Assembly: GCA_900291925.1 (NCBI GenBank)
Contig: UWYS01000030.1
Span: 248,001-312,000, forward strand
DNA length: 64,000 nucleotides
Source of the DNA: Thecaphora thlaspeos
Lineage: Eukaryota > Basidiomycota > Ustilaginomycetes > Urocystidales > Glomosporiaceae
Direction of reading: 5' to 3'
Both the position numbers and the translations under genes were made by a program. The notes below the pieces were generated by a model that was given only the letters and a program-made list of their open reading frames with translations, was not told where the DNA came from and searched no databases. This document shows positions 33,501 through 44,978 of this stretch, piece after piece; positions within the stretch are counted from its first letter, which is position 1; every line of letters starts with the position of its first letter.

Positions 33501-34657
33501 ATGGTTGCTCCCGTCGCTGCTTCCGGTGTCAAGGGCGGAAACGTTTCGACCCAGACCGTCAAGCTCAACAATGGCCAGGAGATCCCTCAGATCGCCCTCG
33601 GCGTCTACAAGGCCCCCAACGACGGCTCCACCGAGCAGGCCTGCAAGTGGGCCTTCGACGCCGGCTACCGCCACATCGACTCTGGTGAGCATACATTCCT
33701 TCGCACCCTCAGCCCGACAGTCCCTCCTGATCTCACAATCCATGCCCTTGGCATGCGTGCGGGAGAGCTAGGGTCTGTCTCGACTGTGGGGCAATCATTC
33801 TCGCCGTCACCGGAAGATGAACACGCCGCTGACCCTATATTTGGCTTCTCTTGTGTTCCCGCCCCGCAGCCGCCCGCTACCTTAACGAGGAGGCCGTCGG
33901 ACGTGCTCTCAAGCAGTGGACCCAGGCCAACAATGTCCCCCGCTCCGAGATCTTCATCACCTCGAAGCTCTGGGACGCCGACCACGACAAGGCCGAGGAG
34001 GCCATCGCCGACTCGCTCAAGAAACTCCAGCTTGAGTACATGGACCTCTACCTCATCCACTCGCCCGGCACCATGGGCCCCGAGACGCGCCTCAAGGCCT
34101 GGAAGGCGCTCGAGGATGCCGTCGACGCCGGCAAGATCAAGAGCATCGGTGTCTCCAACTTTGACGTCGAGGAGCTCGACCACCTGCTCGCCAACTGCCG
34201 CATCAAGCCCGTCGTCAACCAGATCGAGTCGCACCCCTTCTTTGCCAACGAAGAGCTGCGTGAGGCCAGCATCGCCCGCGGCATCCATGTCCAAGCCTAC
34301 TCGCCCATGGCCCAGGGCGCCGCCCTCGACCGTCCCGAGATCAAGGCCATCGGCCAGAAGCACGGCAAGACGCCCGCCCAGATCCTCCTGCGATGGGGAC
34401 TGCAGCTCGGCAACATCATCCTCCCCAAGAGTCTGACAAAGTCGCGCATCGAGGCCAACGCGCAGATCTTCGACTTTGAGCTCGACAACGACGACATGGA
34501 CGTCATGAACTCGCTCGACGAGGGCATGAAGATGGGCAAGCTCGGCCCGGCCGGCACTTCGCAGCCCGCCTCCCCCGGCGGCACCCGCCCCGGCTCGCGC
34601 CGCTCGTCCGGCAGCGGCGGCCTCTCCGGCGGCAAGCTCGCCATGTCCTCGGCATAG
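33501..34657 (+). CDS. Aldo-keto reductase (NADPH-dependent)
   Basis: Exons 33501-33684 and 33870-34657 give 323 residues; intron 33685-33869 has GTGAG/GCAG ends. Splicing restores the AKR signature HIDSAARYLNEEAVG. The catalytic tetrad is visible: Asp of HIDS, Tyr of ARYLNE, Lys of ITSKLWDADH and His of YLIHSPG. The cofactor-side motifs IGVSNFDVEEL, PVVNQIESHPFF and ILPKSLTKSRIEAN are also present. It reduces aldehydes or ketones; substrate cannot be told from sequence. Related fungal enzymes act on glycerol, xylose, arabinose or methylglyoxal. The barrel ends near residue 285, then a Pro/Gly/Ser/Arg-rich tail of about 35 residues (SQPASPGGTRPGSRR...) that ordinary AKRs lack. The gene is convergent with MAK10. 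Confidence 0.95.
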
Positions 34658-35054
34658 ACTAGACGCTTGATACCCCGGCAAAACACCCTCTCCCAACCCT
34701 TTCTTCTCCCCCCTCGCTATAACGTCTCCGTGTATTTTGTAATAGTTTGTCCTCCACGCAAAGCAGCGAATCTTGACGCCCCTCGCAACCATCGTTAATC
34801 TGATCCGCCTCGAACGGCGTATGCGTGAGCGCTAAAAAGATGCGGAGCTCTATACGTTGGGTCGACGACGCCTCGTGCCTCGTCCGGGGCCAGTCGAGCC
34901 GTCGCGATCAGGGCGTCGGCCACGGCAGACGATGACTGACGCCATTGCGCCCTCTTTTTCTTCCTCACGCGCTCGCACTTGCCCTCGACCTCTGGAGGGC
35001 CTAGTGAACTGCGCCACACTCTATTGCGTTTCACACTAGCTGTCCTCCGCGAAT
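34658..35054. other. Intergenic: convergent 3' ends of the aldo-keto reductase and MAK10
   Basis: A T-rich stretch with TATTTTGTAATAG near 34733 probably serves as the reductase's 3' processing region. Nothing else recognised. Confidence 0.5.
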
Positions 35055-38000
35055 CTAGTGAAAAGCCGGAAACCACCTATGCCTCTCGAAGGCGGCCTTC
35101 GCACTTCTCTCCTGTCCCTGTCCCTGTTCCTGTTCCTGCGCCGTCGCTAGTTGACTCTTGAGGTCAGTCAGAAAGGCCAGATTAGCTCGACATGTGTCTG
35201 TGAGCGCTTGGATCATCTGTTTATTTCATCGGTGCAAGAAGGGTTAAAGAGGAGGGTTCAGTGAAGAGAAAAAGGAGGGAGAGAGAGAGAGAAAGGGGAA
35301 AAAAAAAAAAAAAAAAAAAAAGGGGAAGAGAAAACGTACCTCTCGATGTTGGTCGATACACATTTCGCTTCTGGTCTCGTCGGAGGGACGGCTTGAATAT
35401 CGTTGCAGTTCCAGCATAGCTCGTTGATAGTTTGTCTCTGCTTCCTGAACCAGATCCGATTCCTACGATCGTTTTACGATGTTGGCAAGAACACAGGTTA
35501 GCAAGTAGAGGTCTTCACAGTCGAACGATGGACCATCGCATTTGGAAGGAAGAAAAAAAAAAAAAAAACTTACCGATAAAGAAGCGACTTGGTGCTTGAA
35601 AGAAGTGTATTCGTCCCAGAGCGTTTGAATGGATTGGAAAGAGGAACGGTCGTTTGGAATCTCAAGCCATTTCAGACGGAGCATGAACGTCGCACGAGCG
35701 AGCGATGTGGTGGTGGTGTCGACTTGTGTCGTCGTTTCTGCTTGGATCGAAGGAGGGTCGGAATGGACACCGACAAGTGGCCAACGTCGTCCTGTCGATT
35801 TGGCATCTAGTACTTGTAGAAGCTGTATGGTCGAATCGAAAAGAAGGAGGGGTTCATCAACGACAGAAGATTCCCGACATATCTACCCAGCCATGACGCT
35901 CAGGTTGACGTACCATGACAGTCCCGATGGCCATCGCTTCCAGTGCTCGCGCCATCTCTTGCTGCGATCCAAGATAATGCATCGTCATGGATCCCCTGAC
36001 CTTTCTCAGCGTCGGCAGACGTTTCGAGAGACCGAGCTGAAGATCTTCGCAGACGAGCGCCTGTTCGGAACAGATGCGAGACGCGACAAAGTACATGCCT
36101 GCCCACTCGTCGCGTCTATACAGCTCGAGTTCGAAGCCGCATAGAATCACCTGGAGCGTCACGTCTAGCGCGGCGTGTTGTACCGAGGCGAAGAGTGAGT
36201 CGCTCATATAGTCTTCCGGCTGCGTGACGAACGCAGACGAGGCGAATCAAATCAAATCGAAACGATGAATGAGAGCGTGTTCGGCGACATGTCAGTGACT
36301 TGCTCTCGTTCGGCACACCGCTGCAGTCCGTCACTCACCCTCAAGACTGCTTCGATTCGTTCACCGAGCTCCGAAGCTTCTTCGGCCAACGCTGTCCATT
36401 GCACGTAGGCTTTGGAAAGGCTACGTTTCTGCCTCGATCGATTCTGCGATAGCGTCGTCAGGTAGTTGACGAGGTGCTGCCGATGGGAGATGCATCGATG
36501 GCGATTCGACGTCAGTCGCGCGCTCGATCGACAGACGTGCGTAGGCAAGCAAAGTGTCGCTGCATGAAAGAGAGGTAGGGGCAGACTACTCACCCCTGCG
36601 ATCCGTTGGCTAAAGTAGCTGACCGACTGGCCGAGGGACGGTGGCGCATTCCAGGCAGTCTGATGCCCGCCCTCGACGGAGCTGCGGCCGACACCTGACA
36701 GACGGTGCAGCAGGAGAGGATCCACCATGGCTACTTCGGTGAAGAAGGCCTGCGTCAGCCACTCCAAGGGCAATCTGCCGGCGATCATAGTTCGATCGCA
36801 CACGGCGGACTGAACAAGGGAGAGGAGCGGCGGAGGAGAGTCAGCCCGCCGATGTTGTATCTCAGCGATCAAGGCAGGGACCACCGACGCACCTGATAGA
36901 GCGAACGAACATAAGGGATTGTCTGTTTCGTCTGAAAGCCGTATGCCTGACAACTGAAGAACATCTTCAAGACGCAAGCAGGACGGAGAGCAAGACGGAG
37001 CGGCCCCAAGACGTCAGCACAAGGCGGGCGGAGAGCGGCACCTGGCGGAGCGGACGCTCGAACGGATGCAGCAGGCTCACCTTCCAGCCCAGCATGCTTG
37101 GCCGCTGCAATAGCCAGACTGCCTCTTGTAGCCCCTGTATGAGCCCACCGAGAAAGTCCCACGTCTCCATCGCCGATGGTAGCGCGACGGGACGTAGCGG
37201 AGCGCTCGCGACCAGCTTGCGGCTGTAGGCGGGGTCGAACGACGCCATCGACCTCGGCGAAGGTGCCTTTTGACGACTGGGATCGCGGAGTCCTGCACAG
37301 ACCGGTCTCGCCCCCTCGATGCCGTCCTCAGCTTCTTCTCTGTCAGCTGCGTTCGCGTTTGCCGTGCTCTTCGTTCCGTCGATCTCTGGCCTCAACGCGT
37401 TGAGATACTTTCGGGCAAAGCGACAATGCAGTGAGACCTCCATCCACGACGCCGGATCCCTTTCTGCCAGCAGCATGGTGGCGGAGAGTATTTGCTGCGA
37501 GGGGGCGATGGAAGTTGAAGGTCGGCGAGGCCTTCGAGTCAGCTCTCTCCGACGAGCAGCGTAAGCACCCGGCAAGATCCGAGGGGGAAGACCCACCTTT
37601 CTCAGCGATAGTCGTGCCTTCAGGGACCGCCGAGTGCGCTCGTCCAGTATCGGATCTGTAGGAGGCGTGAGTACGGACCGCAGAATCCGAGGGAGTCAGC
37701 AATTTGATTCGTGGGGCTTTGCTTGATTGTATGCCTGTGCTCGAGCCCTGCTGCACTCGCCGTTGGAAAGCCATTGGAGAGCGTCGTCGAGCTGGGCGAT
37801 CGCATCCCGCGGGTCGGTCCCTTCCAGCAGGCTGAGGCCGGATTTGTCGCCGGAAAAGTCCTCGCCCTGACGCAGACGATATAGGAAAGGTCCGAAGGCG
37901 GAGCCGGTGGACGTCAGCTCCTCGACCCGTTGCGCAGAAACTGAGAGACACAGCATTGGGCTCTCACGTCGTAGACATTCTGCTTGGTCAGCTCGTTCCA

Positions 38001-38734
38001 GGCCATGTCGCAAGTCTTGACGGTGGCGACGATAAAAGCTCGGAGCGCCTTGAAGACGAGCTCGCGAGGAGACGGTGACGTCAGCTTGGATGTCGAGGGC
38101 CGTGGACGGGGTGGGGCCGGTTCGTGGGGAGTGAGCAGCTTGAGGTCGTGAAAGTAGAGGCAGGTGTAGATGGTCTGCGACAGGGCGCGACCCAGGTGGA
38201 AGGAGGCCTCACAGGCGACGAGGCGATCCATGATCCAGACGACATCGTCGCCGTCGAGGAGTTGGTGAGGATGGTACTCTTGCCTGCCGAGCGATGCGGG
38301 AATCCTGTCGGTCTGCGGTATCTCATCGATCGGCAGTTCCATGCCGGAGTCCATGCGAGCGTCCATAATCTGGCGGGCGGTGGTCGAGGCGGCGGTGGTC
38401 GAGGCGATAAGGAAAGCAGAAGGGAGGATTGGGTGAGCTGGGAGGCTGCTGATGATAAGGTCGAATGACGGCTGTGGTCTCACCTGTATCGCGCTCATCG
38501 AGTCCATCAGGGTGAAGCCGGGGACGGTGACCATGTGCCCCAGCTGCAATTCTGACTCGCGGGAGAGCCGGTAGGCAGAGCAGACTCAGCAACGGTCGAT
38601 ACGAGGGCAGAGATGCTTGCTGACCACGTCATAGAGGAGCAAGTACACTCACGTGAGCATGCCTGGAAGAGGTGCGCAGTAGCATCGTGGAAGCCAGGGA
38701 GTGGCGAGGCGGAATGCTTGACTGGTTCGGACAT
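35055..38734 (-). CDS. MAK10: NatC N-alpha-acetyltransferase auxiliary subunit Mak10/NAA35
   Basis: Ribosome-anchoring scaffold subunit of NatC, which acetylates N-terminal Met before hydrophobic residues. I reconstructed 13 exons, read 5' to 3': 38734-38653, 38551-38484, 38369-37968, 37866-37761, 37655-37597, 37494-37081, 36946-36893, 36809-36594, 36476-36339, 36219-35914, 35822-35574, 35462-35340 and 35216-35055. The joined frame has no stop and gives 792 residues (human NAA35 about 725). Family landmarks fall in order across junctions: HLFQACSQLQLGHM, then MSAIQ|IMDARMDSGMELP, NVYD|GEDF, RRSLKARLSLRK|QIL, LSQNRSRQKRSL, CGFELELYRRDEW and a C-terminal FERHRWFPAF. All donors are GT except intron 4, which needs GC. 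Exon 7 (54 nt) could instead start 18 nt earlier. The start MSEPVKHS is the first ATG compatible with the family. Confidence 0.93.
35299..35321 (+). repeat. A23 homopolymer inside MAK10 intron 12
   Basis: Twenty-three consecutive A on the + strand, so poly-T in the transcript's intron 12. A second run of 16 A (35553-35568) sits just after the donor of intron 11. Confidence 0.9.
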
Positions 38735-39317
38735 GATGGGGGGCGGCGTAGGGGTGCGCGGCAACGGTGGAGAGCGGTGCTCGCTCGGTAGGCTGGCGAC
38801 CACACTGGAGCGCTGGGGTGCGGGAGGCTGGTTGGAGCCGAAGTTGGAGAGAAGGGCGACGGCCGCAGGGGCGCAAGATGTTGTTGGAGTGTGAGGGGGA
38901 ACGGACGAGAAGGAGAGCGGCATGCATGGAGGCCGCCGGCGCCATCGCACCGACGCGCTCCAGCGTCCAACACGCATGCGCACAATAGCGTACCACAACG
39001 TCCAAACACAACAGCGCCGAGACATCGCCAAAACTAATGCGAGTGAGCGCTCCCATGCCTGCAATCCGCTAGGTAGCCAGACAGCGAGCCGCCGCGACTA
39101 CGGCTTCATACAAGGCGGCCAAAGGTCCACAAACCTTGCTTGGGCGGCCAAAGTAGCTTTTGCATGGAGAAGGCAGAGGGACAGATAGCAACAACCACTC
39201 GTGCAAGGGCCGCTTTCGATAGATATATGCATTGGTGCGACGCGAGCGCCTCGGCATCGTGCCTGCCGTGACTCGGCTGCGCGCGCACGACACTGTACTG
39301 CACTGTAATGCTCTAGG
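38735..39317. other. Intergenic: MAK10 promoter and 3' end of the coiled-coil gene
   Basis: No separate gene. The MAK10 frame stays open upstream to about 39064 without family similarity, so I take it as leader. Confidence 0.5.
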
Positions 39318-41525
39318 CTAGACATCGTCCGACCTCAGCTCGTCGTGCTCTCCCTGGTCGCCCGTGCCGTGGTCGCCCGATCGGTGCGCCGCGTTCATCG
39401 ACGCCTTGGACGCCGTTCGACTCAGGCCCCGCTTAGGCTGTGGCGGCGAGGGCATCTTGTCGCTCGCCTCACGGTGCGTGCTCGACGAGCGCGATGTCTC
39501 CTCCTTAGCCCTCGACGACGCCGTGGGGCTGCCTCGACCAGAGCTCGACGAGCCTTCGCCCACGCCCTCGCCGCTCCTCGACTCGAGCTCGCGCACACGC
39601 GCCTCGAGACCGCGGACGCGACCCTCCCACAGCACCCTCTCCTCGCGCACCCTTCGTTCCACCGTCTCCTCCAGCACGCGGCGGCTGCTCTGCAGCGTTT
39701 GGAGCAGCGTGTTGCTGCGCCTGATCTGATCCTCGAGCGTCGTCTTGAGCGTTCGGCTGTCGTACAGGCTTTCATAGAAGTCGGAAAAGAGGCCGAGGAA
39801 GTGAGCCTTGGAGGAAGGCGGCGATCGCAGATGATCCGGCAGCCGCGCCGTGTGCGGCGGCTGGGGCGCAAACGTTCGAGGGGCGTTGGGCCCGCCTCGG
39901 GCAAATTGTGTGGTGTGGTAGGCCGGCGAGGGGAGCGTGGCCGTTTGCGGGACGTAGCCTCCTCCGGGGCCGCCTGGCCCTCGGCCCATGCCAAGCGGCC
40001 CCTGGCGCGCGAGCGGGTTCGCCGTCTGCGGAAGCTCGGGCAGGCGGTGTCCCTCTCGAGCGGCCATGCCGTCGTCGCGCGGGTCCTTGCGGCCCGGAGC
40101 CTCGCTCAGCTCGTGCATACGAGGACCGGAGACGGCACGGAAGTCTCGAGGTGGATGTGCGGCCGTCATGGGGGGATAATGGCCCGACCCCTGCGGGTGC
40201 AAAGGTCGCGGCCCGTCCCGGCGTCCAACATCGTAGGGCAGCGGAGGTTCCATACCCTCCCGCTCGAACGTCAGCTTCTGCGGCGGGGCGCTCTTGGCGA
40301 CGCCGGATGACCTTGAGGCCATCCCTTGCGCGTCGAAGGCGGCCGTGGCACCGCTCCCCGTGTCGATGTGGAGCCGACTTGCCTTTGCCTGGGCTGCATC
40401 TCCGCGTCGACGGGCGAGCCCCGGGACCGAGGGGCTGCCGTCGAAGCCGTCTTCGGGGCCGCCCGCCAGCACGGACGGCTTTCGGAAGTCCTGCACCGGC
40501 GGCAGCGAGATGCCCGCAGCGCCCGGCGATGGCATCATTCGGCTGCGATCGCTGAGCGGCGAGACGCGGCCGTTCGGCCTCGGACCGAACTGCCCGTCTC
40601 TAGGAGAACGGTCTTCTCGTTCGTCGCCGCCGTAACGGTGCTGCGGCGGGCGGAAGTCCGGTCGTGGGTGGTGCCTAGGAGAGCGGGCTGCCGCGTGGTC
40701 GGGCGGAGTGAGCGGTCCGCGATCCTCTACGGCATCCATGCCATCAGCCAGGCGCCGACGCTTGAAGGCGGCCTCGGCGTCGTCCCGCGGCAAATGCTCC
40801 TCTGCTCTCTCGCCGTTCGTGAGGTTGTTGATCGAAGGAAGCTGCGTCCGCAGGCTGTACCCGTTGCGCGAGCCATCCGGAGGGTTCGGCGGTCCCAGGC
40901 GTCCTTCAGACCGTCGAGCTATCGTCGGGCTGTTCATTCGACGGCTGTGAGATCGACGGCGGTAGACGCATGATGGGGTCCACAAGCAAGACGGCAAGCG
41001 CAAGTCAGCGCAAGCTCCGCCACTGCAAGACATCCCCCTTTGCTGCAACCGGACTCACCTCGGGCCTTCGTGAGATCTTTTGTCCATCTCGTCGCGCCAC
41101 TTGGCATCCTCGTGGTCCATTCTGCGCTTGCGCTCCATCCAGTGGTCTCTGTGCCGGTCGATGGGCTCTTCTTGCATCTGCGGGTCTGTGGGAGGAGTAT
41201 GGGGCGGGGCTTCTTCGGGGAACGCGGTCGAGGAGGAGCTCGAGGAAGCAGGTCTCCTTGGATCTTTTCCCTGCGGTGCGACCAGCTGATGGAATATGGA
41301 GACAGCCGTGGAGCTCCGGCGGCGGTGCGTCACGGACGTGCGACGAAGCTTGGTGACCTTTTCGTGGCCCGTACCGATATACGAGGACGGTATGGGACTG
41401 GCTCCGGGAGATCGCTGGAGCGCCGTAAGTGGAAGCAGCGGAGGGCGTGAAGCTCGTGATGCGTCCGAGCTGGGGGCGAAAGGAGGGGTGGAGCTGTTGG
41501 ACAGGACCATCGTCATCGACGCCAT
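39318..41525 (-). CDS. Unknown protein with a C-terminal coiled coil
   Basis: I do not recognise the family. Exons 41525-41059 and 40944-39318 on the minus strand give 697 residues; the intron 40945-41058 has a GTGAGT donor and CACAG acceptor and the phases match (2 then 1). The start used is the first ATG of a cluster (MASMTMVLSN). Near residues 125-155 is a highly charged helix (DHWMERKRRMDHEDAKWRDE). The middle is Pro/Arg/Gly/Asp-rich and disordered. At about 545-625 is the best-formed part: HFLGLFSDFYESLYDSRTLK, then EDQIRRSNTLLQTLQSS and a heptad-like run of Arg/Glu/Leu to ARVRELESR, which should form a coiled coil. The tail is Ser/Lys-rich and ends DELRSDDV. It resembles a nuclear regulator in layout only. 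Confidence 0.8.
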
Positions 41526-42343
41526 TGAAGCGTGGTGGAGGAAAGCGCAAGGAAAGTGGCGGTGACGGTGGCGGTTGCGGCGGCGTGGGCGATAACACAC
41601 AGGCAGGAGCGGAAAGGACAGCAGCAGACAAGAGTGACCAGCAGTGAAGGGGGGCGATGGGGAGGAAAGGAAGGGGGATGAGCGTCAGAACGAATCGCCT
41701 TGGGCTGGGGGCGTCACAGGAGGGAATCTTATGTAGAGGCCTTTCGGGTGAGGTCAGTCACGCCCGCACCAGTCGAGGCCGGCGCCGCACCGCGGCGTCC
41801 CACCGGTCGAGCCCACCTGGACGTGTCTAATGGCCTCTTGCCCGTCGCGCCGGCTAACGAGGAAGGCGAAAGGCTATTTCCCTGGTCTGCCTGCGACGAG
41901 GCCTCACTTCCGCGAGTTGAAATCCGCAGAGCCACAGCCTAGTCAAAGGCCTAGCGGTAAGCCCATCCGATGGCCGCCCCACCAAGGTTGGCGCCAAGCA
42001 GCTCGAGGGACGACGACCGATGCGGAAGAAGGCCGAGAGGGGCGTCGCTAGATACCCGAGGTCTAGACCAGACTTACATTGGCGCAATCGCAAGGATACT
42101 GGAAGGGTCCTAGCGCGCCGATAAAGGCGATGGGAGCGGTTCAACAAGCGCCGGACGGGTAGCAACGCGTCGAAGCGGTAGAGGTTTGGATGCGGTGTGG
42201 TAGGCCGAGCCGGCGAGTCCGTGTTGCGGTATGTAGGCTGTGCCGAGATGGAGCCCGAGGGAAAGAGGGGGCCAAAGCGGCCGTGGTAGCAGGTGGGCGT
42301 TCTCTTCTAAAAAGACGCCGATCGACACGGCTAGTGAGAGCGT

Positions 42344-42368
42344 GATGCGATGCGATGCGATGCGATGC
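42344..42368 (+). repeat. (GATGC)5 pentanucleotide array
   Basis: Five exact tandem copies. Confidence 0.9.
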
Positions 42369-42603
42369 AAAGTAGCGACAAAAGCCGGAAGTCTGAGGCC
42401 GATGTTTGTTGGATAAGGAAGGGGGCCTCGACAGGCCAATTAAGACGCCAGACGGAGGCGGGGCGTGCGGGGGGAGGCGGGGGCGCCGAGAGGTTGAGAT
42501 GAAAGGACCAAGGAACAGCAACAAGACTGAGCGGATGGCGAGGCGGTGCTTGTAGCTGGAGGCTGGACAGGGGAAGCTGGTGGAGACGGTGGAAGGAAGA
42601 CGG

Positions 42604-42657
42604 CGGATGGCGGATAGCGGATGGTGGATAGCGGATGGTGGATAGCGGATGGTGGAG
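42604..42657 (+). repeat. 14-bp minisatellite GGATGGTGGATAGC
   Basis: About three and a half copies with one variant (GGATGGCGGATAGC). Confidence 0.85.
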
Positions 42658-43297
42658 CGAAGAGAGGAATGTAGGAGTGGCAACGGGGGGAGGGTGTGTG
42701 CGATGGAAGGGCCGCCGCTGCATCGACGAGGGGCCCACAGTCGGCGTCCGCCCGAAAGGGTCAAGCCCAAGCAAGCAAGCAAGGCCAGAGGCTGCTTTGG
42801 GCGAGGCGAGGCGAGGCTGGTTGCGCCAGTGCCAGCCGCCTTGGACGCCGAGTGTTCAGCCCGGGGGGGAAGGGGGGGTGGGCGAGGAGCTTTTGCTTGC
42901 GCTGCGCCGGGTGCCGAGGAGCGTGTCTCGGTTTTTCGCAATTTGGCTCGACGTCTCCTCGACTCGCCCGGACCCGCCCGGCAAGAGGATAGAGGTTGTA
43001 CCCTGTAGGACACCCCCCGTCGCCGAGCTTGGCTCCGTATGTTGGCCTTGACTACCTTCCGCAGGCTCACGTCTAGCACTAGCGCTCCTTTTTTTCCGGT
43101 CCCATAGGGCGGCACCACCGTGACTCTGACCGCAGCAGCATACGCACTGGTTCTGTACAGTAGAAGTGGTAAGCAGGGCATACGGGAATGGCTGTGCTGG
43201 TAGCTGACCTGTGGTGGGCGACGAAAAGGAGGGCCAAGGCGGCGCAGCTACCGAAGCGACATATCTAACCATCGTGTTACGCGGCGAGGGCGCTCGG

Positions 43298-43318
43298 CCT
43301 GCCTGCCTGCCTGCCTGC
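43298..43318 (+). repeat. (CCTG)n tetranucleotide tract
   Basis: About five tandem CCTG units. Confidence 0.85.
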
Positions 43319-44873
43319 CCGCAGATCCGACGACAAGAGAGCGCCCTGTCCTGTCCTGTTGCTCTGTCAGATGCAGCCTGTTGGTCGGACACTTTACGCT
43401 CGCTGCTCGCGCCTGCCTGCGCCGCCGCCATCCATGCAAATGATTGCCCGCAAGCATCTTCCAAGGCCAATGGCAAGACCTTTACCGTATGCTGCCACTG
43501 TACATACACACTCTTGACTGGTTGCCCGCCTGCCCTCTCGGCGCTGGTGCATACCACCGAGTCTAGCTGGGATCATGCTCGAGGGCGCGGCCATAAACAA
43601 GCTCACCTCTACACTAGAGGCAGGGTGGTCGTGTGCGTGTCGGACAAGCGCCGCCGTGCCACCGACGGCCGACGTTGCCCCTGAGTACAGTACGGACATC
43701 GGCGCTCGAAAAACGCCCGAGGCGAGCGAACAGAAACAAAAGAAAGCTGCTGCTGTGGGGAAAAAAGACGGACGCCTTTTTTTTTGCCTCGTTCCCTTTA
43801 AGATATCTCGCGCAGCGCCATAAAGGCCAGGCTCAGCGATGACAGCGGGTGGCAAGAGCGGCTCCGATGCGCTGATGGGTTGGGCGAAGCCATGACCGCC
43901 AAAAAGGACACAGGCGGCGGCGGCGGTTGCTCAGGGTGCGGTAGTTGAGTACAGTCCTGTAGGCGACGCCGTGGGGCCCTCCTTCCTCTCACGCTACGTG
44001 TAGCGCCCTTGCATTTAGTGTGGCCTGCTGCACGCCCGCTAAATAAGTAACACGTCGGGCAAGCTGGTCGCAAACACGCACGCCTCTTGGCCCTTTGCTG
44101 GACGACGTCGACAACAGGTGGTACGTAGTACGTATGTACATACTTGGAGAGTACTTGAGATCGAACCCATGATCCCTAAGATCAGAGCAGCATTCAAAAT
44201 TGACATCGCCAATGTCGAGGATCGCCCGTGGCGCACTGCGAGCTCAAGCCGAGCTGCAGGGAGCCGTCCTCGGCCCTCACATGCCCTCTGCATGGCGCCG
44301 TCCAAGCAGCCTGGCGAGGCTGAGCTAAGGCGTGGCTCGACAACAGACGTAAGAGCGACGGCTTGCGTGCAGATGGCACTTGGTAAGTACAGTAGGTACA
44401 GCACGGCCACCATGACCAGGCGGCGAGGTCAGCAGCGATGCGAGGCCGGGGCTCGAGCCAGTACAGTACAGTAGTGGCGTTTCGACAAGAGGCATCGACA
44501 GGAGGCATCCGGTGGAGCAGGTAGGCGGACATTCGCGCGGCTGAGGCGGGGCAAAGCAAGGCAGATCAGACCGAGGCAGGCAGCGCCGGCACAGGGTCGA
44601 GGCGATCTGCGCCAGCCAAGCTCACAAACGCCGTCGTCGGCTTCGGCGTCGACAACGGCTTCGACAGCCGCGCGCGGCCGCGTCTCTTTACATACAGAGA
44701 CCGCTCACCTCGGAGCCGAGCTGGAGAGAAAGAAGGAGAAGAAAAACGTTTGAATCACAACCTGACCTTGACGCGACAACGTCTGCACCGTTTGTAAAAA
44801 TATGGGCCAGCCTTCCGTCTCTTTCTTGAAACAATTTATATAATAAATATCATTTAGTATTCATAATGTAACG

Positions 44874-44978
44874 GGTCCAATTGTATAGTGGCTTATTATG
44901 CTGTCTTTGGGTTCGACATGACTCATCTATGAGTTCACCATCTGACAGAGGTCCCCGGTTTGATTCCTGGTTGGACCT
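44874..44978 (+). tRNA. tRNA-Pro(UGG) with a 31-nt intron
   Basis: Acceptor arms GGTCCAA (44874-44880) and TTGGACC (44971-44977) pair perfectly, with T as discriminator base. The D arm holds TAGTGG. The anticodon stem CTGTC (44901-44905) pairs with GACAG (44944-44948) and encloses TTTGGG...T. That places anticodon TGG at 44908-44910 and an intron at 44912-44942, directly after position 37 as in other nuclear tRNA introns; the intron has its own ACTCA/TGAGT hairpin. The variable loop AGGTC matches yeast tRNA-Pro(UGG). The T arm CCCGG-TTTGATT-CCTGG has one C/T mismatch and T instead of C at position 56. AT-rich sequence with TATATAATA lies just upstream and T5 lies a few bases downstream, fitting Pol III transcription. 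Confidence 0.78.
44912..44942 (+). other. tRNA intron
   Basis: Thirty-one bases between anticodon-loop positions 37 and 38, containing ACTCA-TCTA-TGAGT, a small self-complementary hairpin. Confidence 0.7.

Larger units (their letters stand above)
41526..44873. other. 3.3 kb intergenic region
   Basis: No gene with supporting similarity. It holds a (GATGC)5 array, a GGATGGTGGATAGC minisatellite, a CCTG tract and TACAGTA motifs at 43156, 43686, 44388, 44462 and 44467. There is a degenerate tRNA-like stretch on the minus strand (about 44150-44215) and, from about 44820, an abrupt AT-rich segment upstream of the tRNA. The 346-codon minus-strand frame at 42141-43181 crosses the tandem repeats and has no domain. 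Confidence 0.5.

Noticed and set aside
36477..36593. Alternative acceptor TTTCATGCAG inside MAK10 intron 8
   Set aside because: Using it would add a segment that breaks the match between HLVNYLTTLSQNRSRQKRSL and the NAA35 family; the acceptor before HLVNYL keeps frame and similarity.
42141..43181. 346-codon open frame on the minus strand
   Set aside because: It crosses the GATGC array and the 14-bp minisatellite; the apparent protein is repeat-derived and Ser/Pro/Arg-rich, with no family resemblance.
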